Shown here one piece after another: positions 23,100-30,102 of a stretch of 30,102 nt of DNA (the first letter of the stretch is position 1; each line of letters begins with the position of its first letter). The DNA lies in the NCBI GenBank assembly GCA_004556165.1, contig SFIR01000017.1, positions 1-30,102 on the forward strand, in the 5' to 3' direction. The DNA is from Clostridiales bacterium. GTDB lineage: Bacteria; Bacillota; Clostridia; Christensenellales; CAG-138. The position numbers were made by a program, and so were the translations under genes. The notes under the pieces are model-generated. The model did no database searches, was not told where the DNA came from, and worked only from the letters and a program-made list of their open reading frames with translations.

Positions 23100-24011
23100 A
23101 TGACGCACAGGGAATTTACATTGCTCGCGGAGGAGTACGGCTTTATGAAGACCTATTTCACAAAGCCCATGTGCTTAAAGTGCGATGATAACGATTCTTT
23201 CCGACTCGTTTGGGATGCAAAGGCGGAGTTCCCGTTCGCGAAGAGCATTGCGGTGCTCGTTTTTCCGTATCCTGCCTTCAATGTAAACGAACGTATCCCT
23301 GCATACTATCTCGCTTCCAATAAAGCATATTTCAGCGTCAAAAAACTTATCGAAGAACTGGCAAATCGTGGAGTTCGTGCGGAAAAAGCAAATATATCCG
23401 TAAAAAAGCAGCTGATTTTGAGCGGAATAGGCAACCAATGCCTTAGCTCGCTCGTTTCTATAAAGGGGTACGGTACGCGCTGCGTTATTCTTGCACTCGC
23501 AATTGACACGCTCGATCCGCTCGAATACGATGAAAGGGATGCGCCGTGCGGCAGCTGTACAAAATGTGCGGACGCCTGTCCGACAGGTGCAATCACCTCC
23601 GAGGGTATGGACTATCGCCGCTGCCTGCGCTTTGCTCTTGAGGAGCTTCCCCATGGCGATGAGGCAAAAATGATGCAGAAAACCTATATTGGGTGCGAGA
23701 TATGCCAGTATGCCTGCCCGAGAAATGCGCGCGCAAACGGCCATGAGGTCGGCAGCGAAATAAGAGAGGCTTTCGACACTGCAAGGCTTGTTTCGGGCGA
23801 CTGCGCGTCCGCAAGGAAGCTCGTCGGCAAAAACATGACCGGCGGAGGCAAGCTTACAGCGGAAGCGATATCTATGGCGGCGCGCGATGAAGAGGATTTC
23901 TTCACACGCTTCAAGGACGAGCTCGCAAAAGCCGAAAGCTCCGAGTTCGAAGCGGTCGGCGATGCAATCCGTTTCGCAAAAGAACTGATTGGGAAAGAAC
24001 ATGAAGAATAA
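23100..24011 (+). CDS. Short QueG-like protein with two 4Fe-4S clusters
   Basis: This 303-aa protein carries the double-cluster ferredoxin domain of the epoxyqueuosine reductase family: C-G-S-C-T-K-C-x3-C-P-T-G-A (Cys150, 153, 156, 160) and C-E-I-C-Q-Y-A-C-P-R-N (Cys199, 202, 206). The N-terminal half is poorly conserved, and the C-terminal HEAT-like repeats of true QueG (about 380 aa) are missing, so cobalamin-dependent queuosine synthesis is uncertain. Members of this short type are often annotated only as 4Fe-4S double cluster-binding proteins. It overlaps the sortase gene by 11 bp, so the two form an operon. A redox role is likely; its substrate is unknown. Confidence 0.85.
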   Translation: MTHREFTLLAEEYGFMKTYFTKPMCLKCDDNDSFRLVWDAKAEFPFAKSIAVLVFPYPAFNVNERIPAYYLASNKAYFSVKKLIEELANRGVRAEKANISVKKQLILSGIGNQCLSSLVSIKGYGTRCVILALAIDTLDPLEYDERDAPCGSCTKCADACPTGAITSEGMDYRRCLRFALEELPHGDEAKMMQKTYIGCEICQYACPRNARANGHEVGSEIREAFDTARLVSGDCASARKLVGKNMTGGGKLTAEAISMAARDEEDFFTRFKDELAKAESSEFEAVGDAIRFAKELIGKEHEE

Positions 24012-26031
24012 AAAAAGACTGTTGATCTATATAGCAGGAGCGGTTATTGCGGCAGCCATTATCGTTACGGTAACGCTGCTGGTGATAAGGTCCGCTTCGA
24101 AAAAACATAACTTGGGCGAGATACCGCCTCCGGGCCCCGAAGCCCCGTCGGAAAGCGCGAATGCTATGCCGCCGGGTGCGCTGACTGCCGAACCAACGGA
24201 AGCTTTGACAGATCAGCCGACGGCACTTCCATCGGATGAAGCGACACCTGCGCCGACTGAGGAACCCGGGCTCTCCGAGATAAACGAGATTGTCGAGAAT
24301 ACCGGCATGGTCGCCGCTCAGGATAGGATGTCCTACGGCTTGGCGAGCAACGGCAGGCTTTCCTATATCGGAAGCAATGAGGGCCAGGCATATTGTTACG
24401 ACTGGGAAAATATCGTTAAAATCGCCTGCGGAAATAACTTTACAGCCGGACTGGTTTCAGATGGTACGGTGCTCGTTTCAAGCAGCGATAAAGCCCTTTG
24501 TGATTCCGTATCCTCATGGGCCGATGCCGTGGATATTGCCGCATCCGATGCCGTACTCTATGCTCTTACAAAGGATGGGCATGTGCTTTCGAGCGATGGA
24601 AGCACTTCGCTTATCTGCGGAGTGAAGCTGTTTGCTGCCGGCAGGGATTTTATCGTATGTTACCGAGAAGGAAACGAACCTGATTTTATTGCTGTCGGTA
24701 ATTGCCCCGATATTTCCGCGCTTTCGGGTGCCGTGCCGGTTTCGATAGCCTGCGGAGATGATTTTGTCTGCGTGCTGACTGAAGAAGGTGAATTCATCAC
24801 CACCAAGGAGGAAAATGCTTTTTCGGGCATTACCGATATATCCGCAATCTTTGCGGGCAGGGGATATTCTGCGGTCATCACCTCCGAGGGACGGCTTTAT
24901 ACCGATTGCGGAATGCTCGAGCCTTCTGCGGATATCGAAAATCTTTACGGTACGGACAGCGCGAAAATGATATGCTTTTCGAACTGCCATGCGCTCGTGC
25001 TGAGTACGAACGGCAAGGTCAGGGCATACGGAGATAATACCTACTTTCAGTGCAAAACCGATTCATGGCGGCTTACTCCGTTTAGAACGGACGATGGATT
25101 TATTCTCGGCCTTACGGTCGTGGAACTGAATGAGTACGGAGAGACCGTCAAGACCGGGGACAGCTATACTCTCCCCGACGGCAGGGAGGGAACGGCCGTT
25201 ATCATCGGAGATATTGATATGGACGGAGCAATCGACGAAAACGACCTGAGCCTTTTGGATAGATACCTTAGCGGAAAGGTACAGCTCAGCGCCGCACAGA
25301 AGAAAGCCGCCAATGCTCATCGCGACAGCAATGATCCGAGCAGCATAGATTACGCAGACAGGGTCAGGCTAAGCTATCATATCAACGGCTTTTCCGAGAT
25401 AGATCAGTATGCAAAGTCATTTGCATATTCGTCAAGGGTTGCGTATTATCAGAATATCAATCAGGATGCGGTCGGGTACATCAAGCTTGCGAATACCAAT
25501 ATCGACGGGCCTTTGATGTATGGGGACAACTTCTATTATCATACGCATAATTACGCCAAAACTCCGACATCACGAGGTTCGATGTATCTCTATTACGGTC
25601 GCCCGACCAAGAATATCGTTATCACAGGGCATAATCTCCGCGTGGCAGGGATAATGCTGAATAACCTCCATCTCATACAGGATAAATATGCCAAGGATTA
25701 TGATGTATTCGCGAACCGCATATGGACGATAAACCTGTTCGGCGAGACTCATCTTTGGGAGGTCTTTGCAATGTATGAGGAAAAGCCGGATAAACCGGAG
25801 GATTCATCATTGTATTATAACTGTAATTATGCCCATACCATGGATGCCATGACCGATGAGGAGATTGAGGAATGGATAAGGTATCAGCAGGAGCGCACCG
25901 AGCTCGGCTATCAGCTCCCCGTAACGGCTGAGGACAGCTTCGTTACCATCCTAACCTGCAGCGATACCCATGCAGAATCGGAACGAGGCGGCAGGATATA
26001 CTTCTTCCTTCGCCGGGTGGACGGTCATTAA
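24001..26031 (+). CDS. Membrane-anchored class-B-like sortase with RCC1-like propeller and dockerin-like module
   Basis: This 676-aa protein joins modules rarely seen together. A short basic start and one transmembrane helix (about 6-30) anchor it with the rest outside. A Pro/Thr/Glu linker (38-90) follows, then RCC1/BLIP-II-like repeats (about 100-352; units such as A-C-G-N-N-F-T-A-G-L-V-S-D-G-T-V). Next is a dockerin-like module (about 400-465): the first calcium loop is good (Asp404, 406, 408, 415), the second degenerate (Asp442, Asn444, Asp453). The C-terminal 200 residues are a class-B-like sortase with His544 (I-T-G-H-N), Cys653 (L-T-C-S) and a likely Arg665. ATG 24001 is preferred over TTG 23989. 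It probably joins surface proteins to wall or to each other; the substrate is unknown. Confidence 0.85.
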   Translation: MKNKKRLLIYIAGAVIAAAIIVTVTLLVIRSASKKHNLGEIPPPGPEAPSESANAMPPGALTAEPTEALTDQPTALPSDEATPAPTEEPGLSEINEIVENTGMVAAQDRMSYGLASNGRLSYIGSNEGQAYCYDWENIVKIACGNNFTAGLVSDGTVLVSSSDKALCDSVSSWADAVDIAASDAVLYALTKDGHVLSSDGSTSLICGVKLFAAGRDFIVCYREGNEPDFIAVGNCPDISALSGAVPVSIACGDDFVCVLTEEGEFITTKEENAFSGITDISAIFAGRGYSAVITSEGRLYTDCGMLEPSADIENLYGTDSAKMICFSNCHALVLSTNGKVRAYGDNTYFQCKTDSWRLTPFRTDDGFILGLTVVELNEYGETVKTGDSYTLPDGREGTAVIIGDIDMDGAIDENDLSLLDRYLSGKVQLSAAQKKAANAHRDSNDPSSIDYADRVRLSYHINGFSEIDQYAKSFAYSSRVAYYQNINQDAVGYIKLANTNIDGPLMYGDNFYYHTHNYAKTPTSRGSMYLYYGRPTKNIVITGHNLRVAGIMLNNLHLIQDKYAKDYDVFANRIWTINLFGETHLWEVFAMYEEKPDKPEDSSLYYNCNYAHTMDAMTDEEIEEWIRYQQERTELGYQLPVTAEDSFVTILTCSDTHAESERGGRIYFFLRRVDGH

Positions 26032-26080
26032 CTGTCAACATACAGAATAAAACCTGATTAGGTTACGGAAATAATCCCTT

Positions 26081-26138
26081 TGAACTGCACCCCATTTGTC
26101 AGCACTATACCGCATGCCTGACAAAGGGGTGCAGTTCA
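26081..26138. repeat. Near-perfect 58-bp inverted repeat resembling insertion-sequence ends
   Basis: The arms TGAACTGCACCCC plus TTTGTCAG and their complement differ by one extra A in the left arm; about 15 bp separate them. No run of U follows on either strand, so it is not a typical intrinsic terminator. The TG...CA ends and the TGAACTGCACCCC motif recall ends of IS3-type elements, but no transposase gene is present and flanking 3-bp duplications do not match. Confidence 0.8.
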
Positions 26139-26280
26139 TTCATGCGGATGGCTTTTATCAAATTATTCTATAATTGATGAAATAATACGCAGCATGCTGC
26201 TGTTTCCGTTTTTCTGAAAAATGAAATGCTTTTCCGAGCAAACAAAATGCAGGAAAAACCGTTTATCGACAGTAATATAC

Positions 26281-26308
26281 TTGCAATGGTAATGGAAAAT
26301 GTTATAAT
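26281..26308 (+). promoter_or_regulatory. Promoter of the hydrogenase operon
   Basis: TTGCAA (26281-26286), 16-bp spacer, perfect TATAAT (26303-26308). The start would be near 26315, giving a leader of about 80 nt before the ATG, with TTAGGAGG as ribosome site. The rest of 26032-26394 holds only the inverted repeat at 26081-26138. Confidence 0.75.
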
Positions 26309-26394
26309 CTTTCTGTGATTGGCCGGACATTAACCGAAAAAGGTCCGAAATAGGATCAGCGATCACGGCATGAATTAAATTTAGGAGGCAAAAC

Positions 26395-28230
26395 ATGAGC
26401 AGAATGGAATTTTATTCCACCAAAGGTTCTCAGGCTTTGATAGATTCTCTCTATCGTGATCTTGAGCACCGCATCCTTGCTGCCCCTCCGGGACTCTGTC
26501 CTGTTGACGCGGTGTCAGCGTTCGTAAAGCTTTGCCATGCCCAGACCTGCGGCAAATGCGTACCCTGCAGAGTCGGTCTTCGTCAGCTCCAGCTGATGCT
26601 TGATGAGGTCATGGACGGTAAAGCAACAATGGAGACATTGGAGATTATCGAGAGGACCGCAGAGGCCATCTCATCCTCTTCGGACTGTGCCGTCGGTTTT
26701 GAGGCTGCAGACCTTGTTCTCAAAGCGATCCGCGGTTTCCGTGATGATTTTGAAGCCCATGTCACTTTCGGCCGCTGCAGCGCAAAGCTCAGCCAGCCCG
26801 TTCCCTGCATGGCAAAATGCCCTGCGAACGTGGATATTCCCGGTTATATTTCCCTCGTTGCTGCCGGCAGGTATGCCGATGCAGTCCGTCTTATCCGTAA
26901 GGATAATCCCTTCCCCGCAGCCTGCGGCCGTGTCTGCGAGCATCCCTGTGAAGCTCATTGCCGCCGCAATCTCGTTGAAGGTGCGGTCAATATCCGCGGC
27001 CTGAAGCGCTTCGCTGTTGACCATGCCGGAATCGTTCCCGCTCCCAAGTGCGGCGAACCCACCGGCAAGACCGTTGCCGTAGTCGGCGGCGGCCCGAGCG
27101 GTCTCACCGCTGCATACTTCCTCGCGCTTATGGGGCATAAGGTCACCGTTTTCGAATCCCGTAAGTACCTCGGCGGTATGCTCCGCTACGGTATCCCCAG
27201 CTATCGTCTGCCCCGTGAAGAGCTCCAGAAGGACATCGACGCAATCCTTGAGACCGGTGTTGAAGTTAAGCACGGAATCATGGTCGGCGAAGATATCACC
27301 GTTGCACAGCTCAGAGAACAGTATGATGCAGTTTATATCTCCATCGGCGCGCATACCGACAGGAAGGTCGGCATCGAGGGCGAAGATGCCCGCGGCGTCA
27401 TGTCCGCAGTCGAAATGCTGCGCGGCATCGGCGACGGCAATCTCCCCGATTTCACAGGCAAGAATGTAGTCGTTATCGGCGGCGGCAACGTTGCTATGGA
27501 CTGCTGCCGCAGTGCCGTCCGCCTCGGCGCAAAATCCGTCAGCGTCGCATATCGTCGTCGCCAGCAGGATATTACCGCTCTTGCGGAAGAGGTTGAAGGC
27601 GCAAAGGCTGAGGGCATCGAGCTCATGACTCTGATGGCTCCCGTCCGCATCGAGAAGGATGAGGATGACAATGCCGTTGCTCTTTGGGTAAAGCCCCAGC
27701 GCACAGGTGCTGTTGATAAGGAAGGCCGTCCCCGTCCCGAACCCTCCGATGAGCCCGAAGTCCGTATTCCTGCCGATATCGTTATCGTCGCTATCGGTCA
27801 GATTATCGTTACCGCTCCCTTCGAAGCAGAAGGCGTTCAGGCAAAGCGCGGCACTTTCGTCACCAGCCGCGGCGGTGCTGTTAAGGACATGGATGGCGTA
27901 TTCGCCGGCGGCGACTGCGTATCCGGTCTTGCAACTGCGATTCTTGCAATCTCCGCTGGTAAGGTCGCAGCAGCAAATATCGACGAATACCTCGGCTTCC
28001 ATCATGAGATCGGCGTCGATGTTGAGATCCCCGAAGCACCCCTTGAAAAGTGTTCTTCCTGCGGCCGCAGCGAGCTGCCTCTTGATAAGGCAGGCGAGAG
28101 GAGCAAGGGCTTCATGTGCATAGAGCGTGGATTCACTGAAGAAGTAGCCAAGCAGGAGGCAAGCCGCTGCCTGCACTGCGATCATTTCGGCTACGGAGTA
28201 TTTAAAGGTGGGAGGACTAAGAAATGGTAA
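26395..28230 (+). CDS. NuoF-type 4Fe-4S / GltD-like NAD(P)-FAD oxidoreductase, hydrogenase partner
   Basis: This 611-aa flavoprotein probably passes electrons between NAD(P)H and the adjacent hydrogenase. Residues 1-125 match the C-terminal iron-sulfur domain of NuoF/HydB (C-G-K-C-V-P-C-R-V-G, Cys52, 55, 58, and Cys98). The rest is like the small subunit of glutamate synthase: Cys clusters (138, 142, 178, 185, 189), an FAD fold G-G-G-P-S-G (231-236) and an NAD(P) fold G-G-G-N-V-A (362-367). The C terminus adds C-S-S-C and C-L-H-C. No FMN/SLBB part of NuoF is present. A good ribosome site precedes the ATG. The stop overlaps hydA by 7 bp. Codon use is strongly biased to CCC, CGC/CGT and GTC, suggesting high expression. 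Direction of electron flow is inferred. Confidence 0.9.
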   Translation: MSRMEFYSTKGSQALIDSLYRDLEHRILAAPPGLCPVDAVSAFVKLCHAQTCGKCVPCRVGLRQLQLMLDEVMDGKATMETLEIIERTAEAISSSSDCAVGFEAADLVLKAIRGFRDDFEAHVTFGRCSAKLSQPVPCMAKCPANVDIPGYISLVAAGRYADAVRLIRKDNPFPAACGRVCEHPCEAHCRRNLVEGAVNIRGLKRFAVDHAGIVPAPKCGEPTGKTVAVVGGGPSGLTAAYFLALMGHKVTVFESRKYLGGMLRYGIPSYRLPREELQKDIDAILETGVEVKHGIMVGEDITVAQLREQYDAVYISIGAHTDRKVGIEGEDARGVMSAVEMLRGIGDGNLPDFTGKNVVVIGGGNVAMDCCRSAVRLGAKSVSVAYRRRQQDITALAEEVEGAKAEGIELMTLMAPVRIEKDEDDNAVALWVKPQRTGAVDKEGRPRPEPSDEPEVRIPADIVIVAIGQIIVTAPFEAEGVQAKRGTFVTSRGGAVKDMDGVFAGGDCVSGLATAILAISAGKVAAANIDEYLGFHHEIGVDVEIPEAPLEKCSSCGRSELPLDKAGERSKGFMCIERGFTEEVAKQEASRCLHCDHFGYGVFKGGRTKKW

Positions 28231-29960
28231 ACTGCATTATTGACGGCATCGCCGTTTCCGTACCCAAGGGTACTTCTATCCTGAACGCCGCTCGCGGCGC
28301 AGGCATCAATATTCCTACTCTCTGCTATTTCCCCGGTCTTAACGAGATCGGTGCGTGCCGCGTTTGCGTAGTTGAGGTCGAAGGCGTAAAAAGGCTTGTC
28401 GCAGCCTGCAATAATAATGTAGTAGACGGCCTTGTTATCCACACCAATTCTCCCAGAGTCCGCGAAGCAAGGAAAGTAAATGTTGAGCTCATCCTTTCTC
28501 AGCATAACTGCAACTGCGCGCACTGCGTGCGCTGCGGCAACTGCCAGCTTCAGAAGGTTGCAAAAGACCTCGGAATAATCGAGCTCGACTATGAGAAGGA
28601 AGTCCATAAATTCGATTGGAATAAGAAATTCCCCCTCATTCATGATAAGAGCAAGTGCGTCAAGTGCATGCGCTGCATCCAGACCTGCGATAAGATCCAG
28701 GATCTTCATATCTGGGATGTTATCAATACCGGTTCCCGTATCAGCATAGACGTTGCCCGTGCAAATACCATCGAGGAAGCCGACTGCGCTCTCTGCGGAC
28801 AGTGCGTCACCCATTGCCCCACCGGAGCACTCCGTGAGCGTGACGATACTCAGCGTGCATTCGCCGCTCTTGCCGATCCCGAAAAGATCACCGTTGTCCA
28901 GATCGCACCCGCTGTCCGTGCAGCATGGGGCGAGAGCCTCGGTCTGCCCCGCGAGAAGGCGACAGCAAAGCGCATGGTCGCAGCTCTCCGCCGTATGGGC
29001 TTTGACTATATCTTCGATACCAACTTCTCCGCCGACCTCACCATCATGGAGGAAGGCAGTGAATTCATCGAGCATCTGAACCATCGCGATGAGTATGCTT
29101 GGCCGATGTTCACCTCCTGCTGCCCCGGTTGGGTCAGGTTCATGAAGTCCCAGTATCCCGATATGGTTAAGAACCTCTCCACCGCCAAATCTCCCCAGCA
29201 GATGTTCGGCGCGGTTGCAAAGTCCTATTTTGCAGAGCGCATCGGCGTTGATCCTTCCAAGATATACTGCATATCCGTCATGCCCTGCTTAGCAAAGAAG
29301 CATGAAGTCGATATCCCCGTCATGAATGATGCAGGCGCAGGTCAGGATGTTGACCTCAGCCTTACCACTCGTGAGCTTGACCGCATGATCCGTGCGGAGC
29401 ATATTGATGTTAATTCCCTTGAAGAGGAAGAATTCGATACTCCTCTCGGCAGCGGCACCGGCGCAGCGGTCATCTTCGGTGCGACCGGCGGCGTTATGGA
29501 AGCTGCTCTCCGCTCCGCTTACTATCTCGTAACCGGAACAAATCCTCCCGCTGACGCATTCAAGGATGTACGCGGTCTTGACGGCTGGAAGGAAGCCACC
29601 TTCGATGTCAACGGTATTCCGGTACGCGTTGCGGTTGCAAGCGGTCTCGGCAATACCAGGAAGCTCATGGAAGCTATCCGCGCAGGCGAGGTCGAGTATG
29701 ATTTCGTTGAGATCATGGCTTGCCCCGGCGGCTGCGCAGGCGGCGGCGGTCAGCCCATTCATGAGGCTCAGGAACTCGCAGGCGAACGCGGTCAGGTCCT
29801 CTACGGTCTTGACGATGTCAACGAGCTTCGCTTCTCCCATGAGAATCCCGACGTCATCACCCTTTATAAGGAATACCTTGAGAAGCCCCTGTCCCATAGG
29901 GCGCATAAGCTTCTCCATACCGACCATGAAGCATGGCATATGCCCTGCGAGAAGAAATAA
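28224..29960 (+). CDS. hydA: [FeFe] hydrogenase catalytic subunit, CpI-like
   Basis: This 578-aa enzyme catalyses reversible H2 formation. The order is: 2Fe-2S domain (Cys34, 45, 48, 62), His-Cys3 cluster (His94, Cys98, 101, 107), two 4Fe-4S clusters (Cys145, 148, 151, 155 and 188, 191, 194, 198), then the H domain with T-S-C-C-P-G-W (Cys299/300), M-P-C-L-A-K-K-H-E (Cys354) and C-P-G-G-C-A-G-G-G-G-Q-P (Cys500/504). This is the M3 layout of Clostridium CpI (574 aa), and Cys299/300 even share its numbering. No signal peptide is seen, so it is cytoplasmic. AGGAGG lies before the ATG, which overlaps the GltD-like gene. The GltD-like partner suggests the glutamate-synthase-linked (group A2-like) class; no hydE/F/G maturase gene is in view. 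Confidence 0.96.
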   Translation: MVNCIIDGIAVSVPKGTSILNAARGAGINIPTLCYFPGLNEIGACRVCVVEVEGVKRLVAACNNNVVDGLVIHTNSPRVREARKVNVELILSQHNCNCAHCVRCGNCQLQKVAKDLGIIELDYEKEVHKFDWNKKFPLIHDKSKCVKCMRCIQTCDKIQDLHIWDVINTGSRISIDVARANTIEEADCALCGQCVTHCPTGALRERDDTQRAFAALADPEKITVVQIAPAVRAAWGESLGLPREKATAKRMVAALRRMGFDYIFDTNFSADLTIMEEGSEFIEHLNHRDEYAWPMFTSCCPGWVRFMKSQYPDMVKNLSTAKSPQQMFGAVAKSYFAERIGVDPSKIYCISVMPCLAKKHEVDIPVMNDAGAGQDVDLSLTTRELDRMIRAEHIDVNSLEEEEFDTPLGSGTGAAVIFGATGGVMEAALRSAYYLVTGTNPPADAFKDVRGLDGWKEATFDVNGIPVRVAVASGLGNTRKLMEAIRAGEVEYDFVEIMACPGGCAGGGGQPIHEAQELAGERGQVLYGLDDVNELRFSHENPDVITLYKEYLEKPLSHRAHKLLHTDHEAWHMPCEKK

Positions 29961-30036
29961 GCTTCTTCATAGCCGAATAATCGGATAAATGAATTAAACG
30001 AACGGGGCTGTTGCGTTAAGCCCCAATAAAAGCAAG

Positions 30037-30063
30037 ACCGGGCGACCGTAATGGTTGCCCGGT
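30037..30063 (+). terminator. Hairpin terminator of the hydrogenase operon
   Basis: An 11-bp stem (ACCGGGCGACC with GGTTGCCCGGT, one G-U) has a 5-nt loop and is followed by TTGCTGCTTTCG. A weaker hairpin (GGGGCT/AGCCCC, 30004-30024) lies just upstream. Confidence 0.75.
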
Positions 30064-30102
30064 TTGCTGCTTTCGTGTATAATTAATTTGCGAAAAACAT
30101 AC

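Noticed and set aside
23175..24002. A 275-codon minus-strand frame opposite the QueG-like gene
   Set aside because: The plus-strand product has both ferredoxin motifs; the antisense product has no recognisable feature.
26081..26138. Calling the large inverted repeat an intrinsic terminator of the sortase gene
   Set aside because: No U-run follows on either strand and the arms look like transposon ends, so termination is not supported directly.
26671..28185. A 504-codon open frame on the minus strand antisense to the GltD-like gene
   Set aside because: It is a by-product of the strong codon bias of the plus-strand gene, whose motifs are unmistakable; no ribosome site supports it.

Overview
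The window looks like chromosomal DNA from an anaerobic, endospore-forming, Gram-positive bacterium of the Clostridia (Bacillota). The evidence is: sporulation and germination genes (spoIIR, sleB, ypeB, yabP, yabQ); a large Bacillus/Clostridium-type SRP RNA; a T-box leader in front of valS; an [FeFe] hydrogenase; sigma-A-like promoters; and Pro/Thr-rich cell-surface linkers. The genus cannot be named from the sequence alone.

Layout. Bases 1-5689 (+) are the end of a surface-polysaccharide locus: a pyruvyl transferase cut by the window edge, a Wzx-like flippase, an FrhB-like iron-sulfur protein, UDP-GlcNAc 2-epimerase and a membrane acyltransferase, tightly packed and visibly AT-richer than what follows. 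A doubtful 65-aa frame and a strong shared terminator close it. Bases 6056-9731 (-) encode a two-subunit ABC exporter of the asymmetric (one degenerate ATP site) type, preceded by a roughly 240-nt leader and by a promoter-like element overlapped by a palindrome. The SRP RNA (-) and ispE (-) follow. Bases 11303-13994 (+) are a forespore/germination cluster, spoIIR-sleB-ypeB. A small XRE-type regulator (-) sits behind what looks like an undescribed structured RNA (about 14296-14441). Then come an EF-G paralogue (-), valS (-) with a valine T-box, an L,D-transpeptidase lipoprotein (-) with Pro/Thr repeats, a small lipoprotein (+), yabP-yabQ (-), a short QueG-like iron-sulfur protein (+), and a multidomain sortase (+). 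The window ends with a two-gene hydrogenase operon (+): a NuoF/GltD-like flavoprotein and a CpI-like HydA.

How the parts work together. The polysaccharide genes would make, modify and export a surface glycan. SpoIIR signals from forespore to mother cell during sporulation. SleB with YpeB stores the enzyme that breaks the spore cortex at germination, and YabP/YabQ act in cortex/coat formation. The hydrogenase pair would couple H2 turnover to pyridine nucleotides.

The most unusual items are: (1) the 676-aa protein at 24001-26031, which joins a membrane anchor, an RCC1-like propeller, a dockerin-like module and a class-B-like sortase domain; (2) the structured RNA candidate upstream of the XRE gene; (3) a 58-bp near-perfect inverted repeat at 26081-26138 that resembles back-to-back insertion-sequence ends; (4) a palindrome overlapping the promoter-like element upstream of the ABC exporter; and (5) an EF-G paralogue lacking the catalytic histidine. 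No tRNA, rRNA, CRISPR array or intact transposase was seen.
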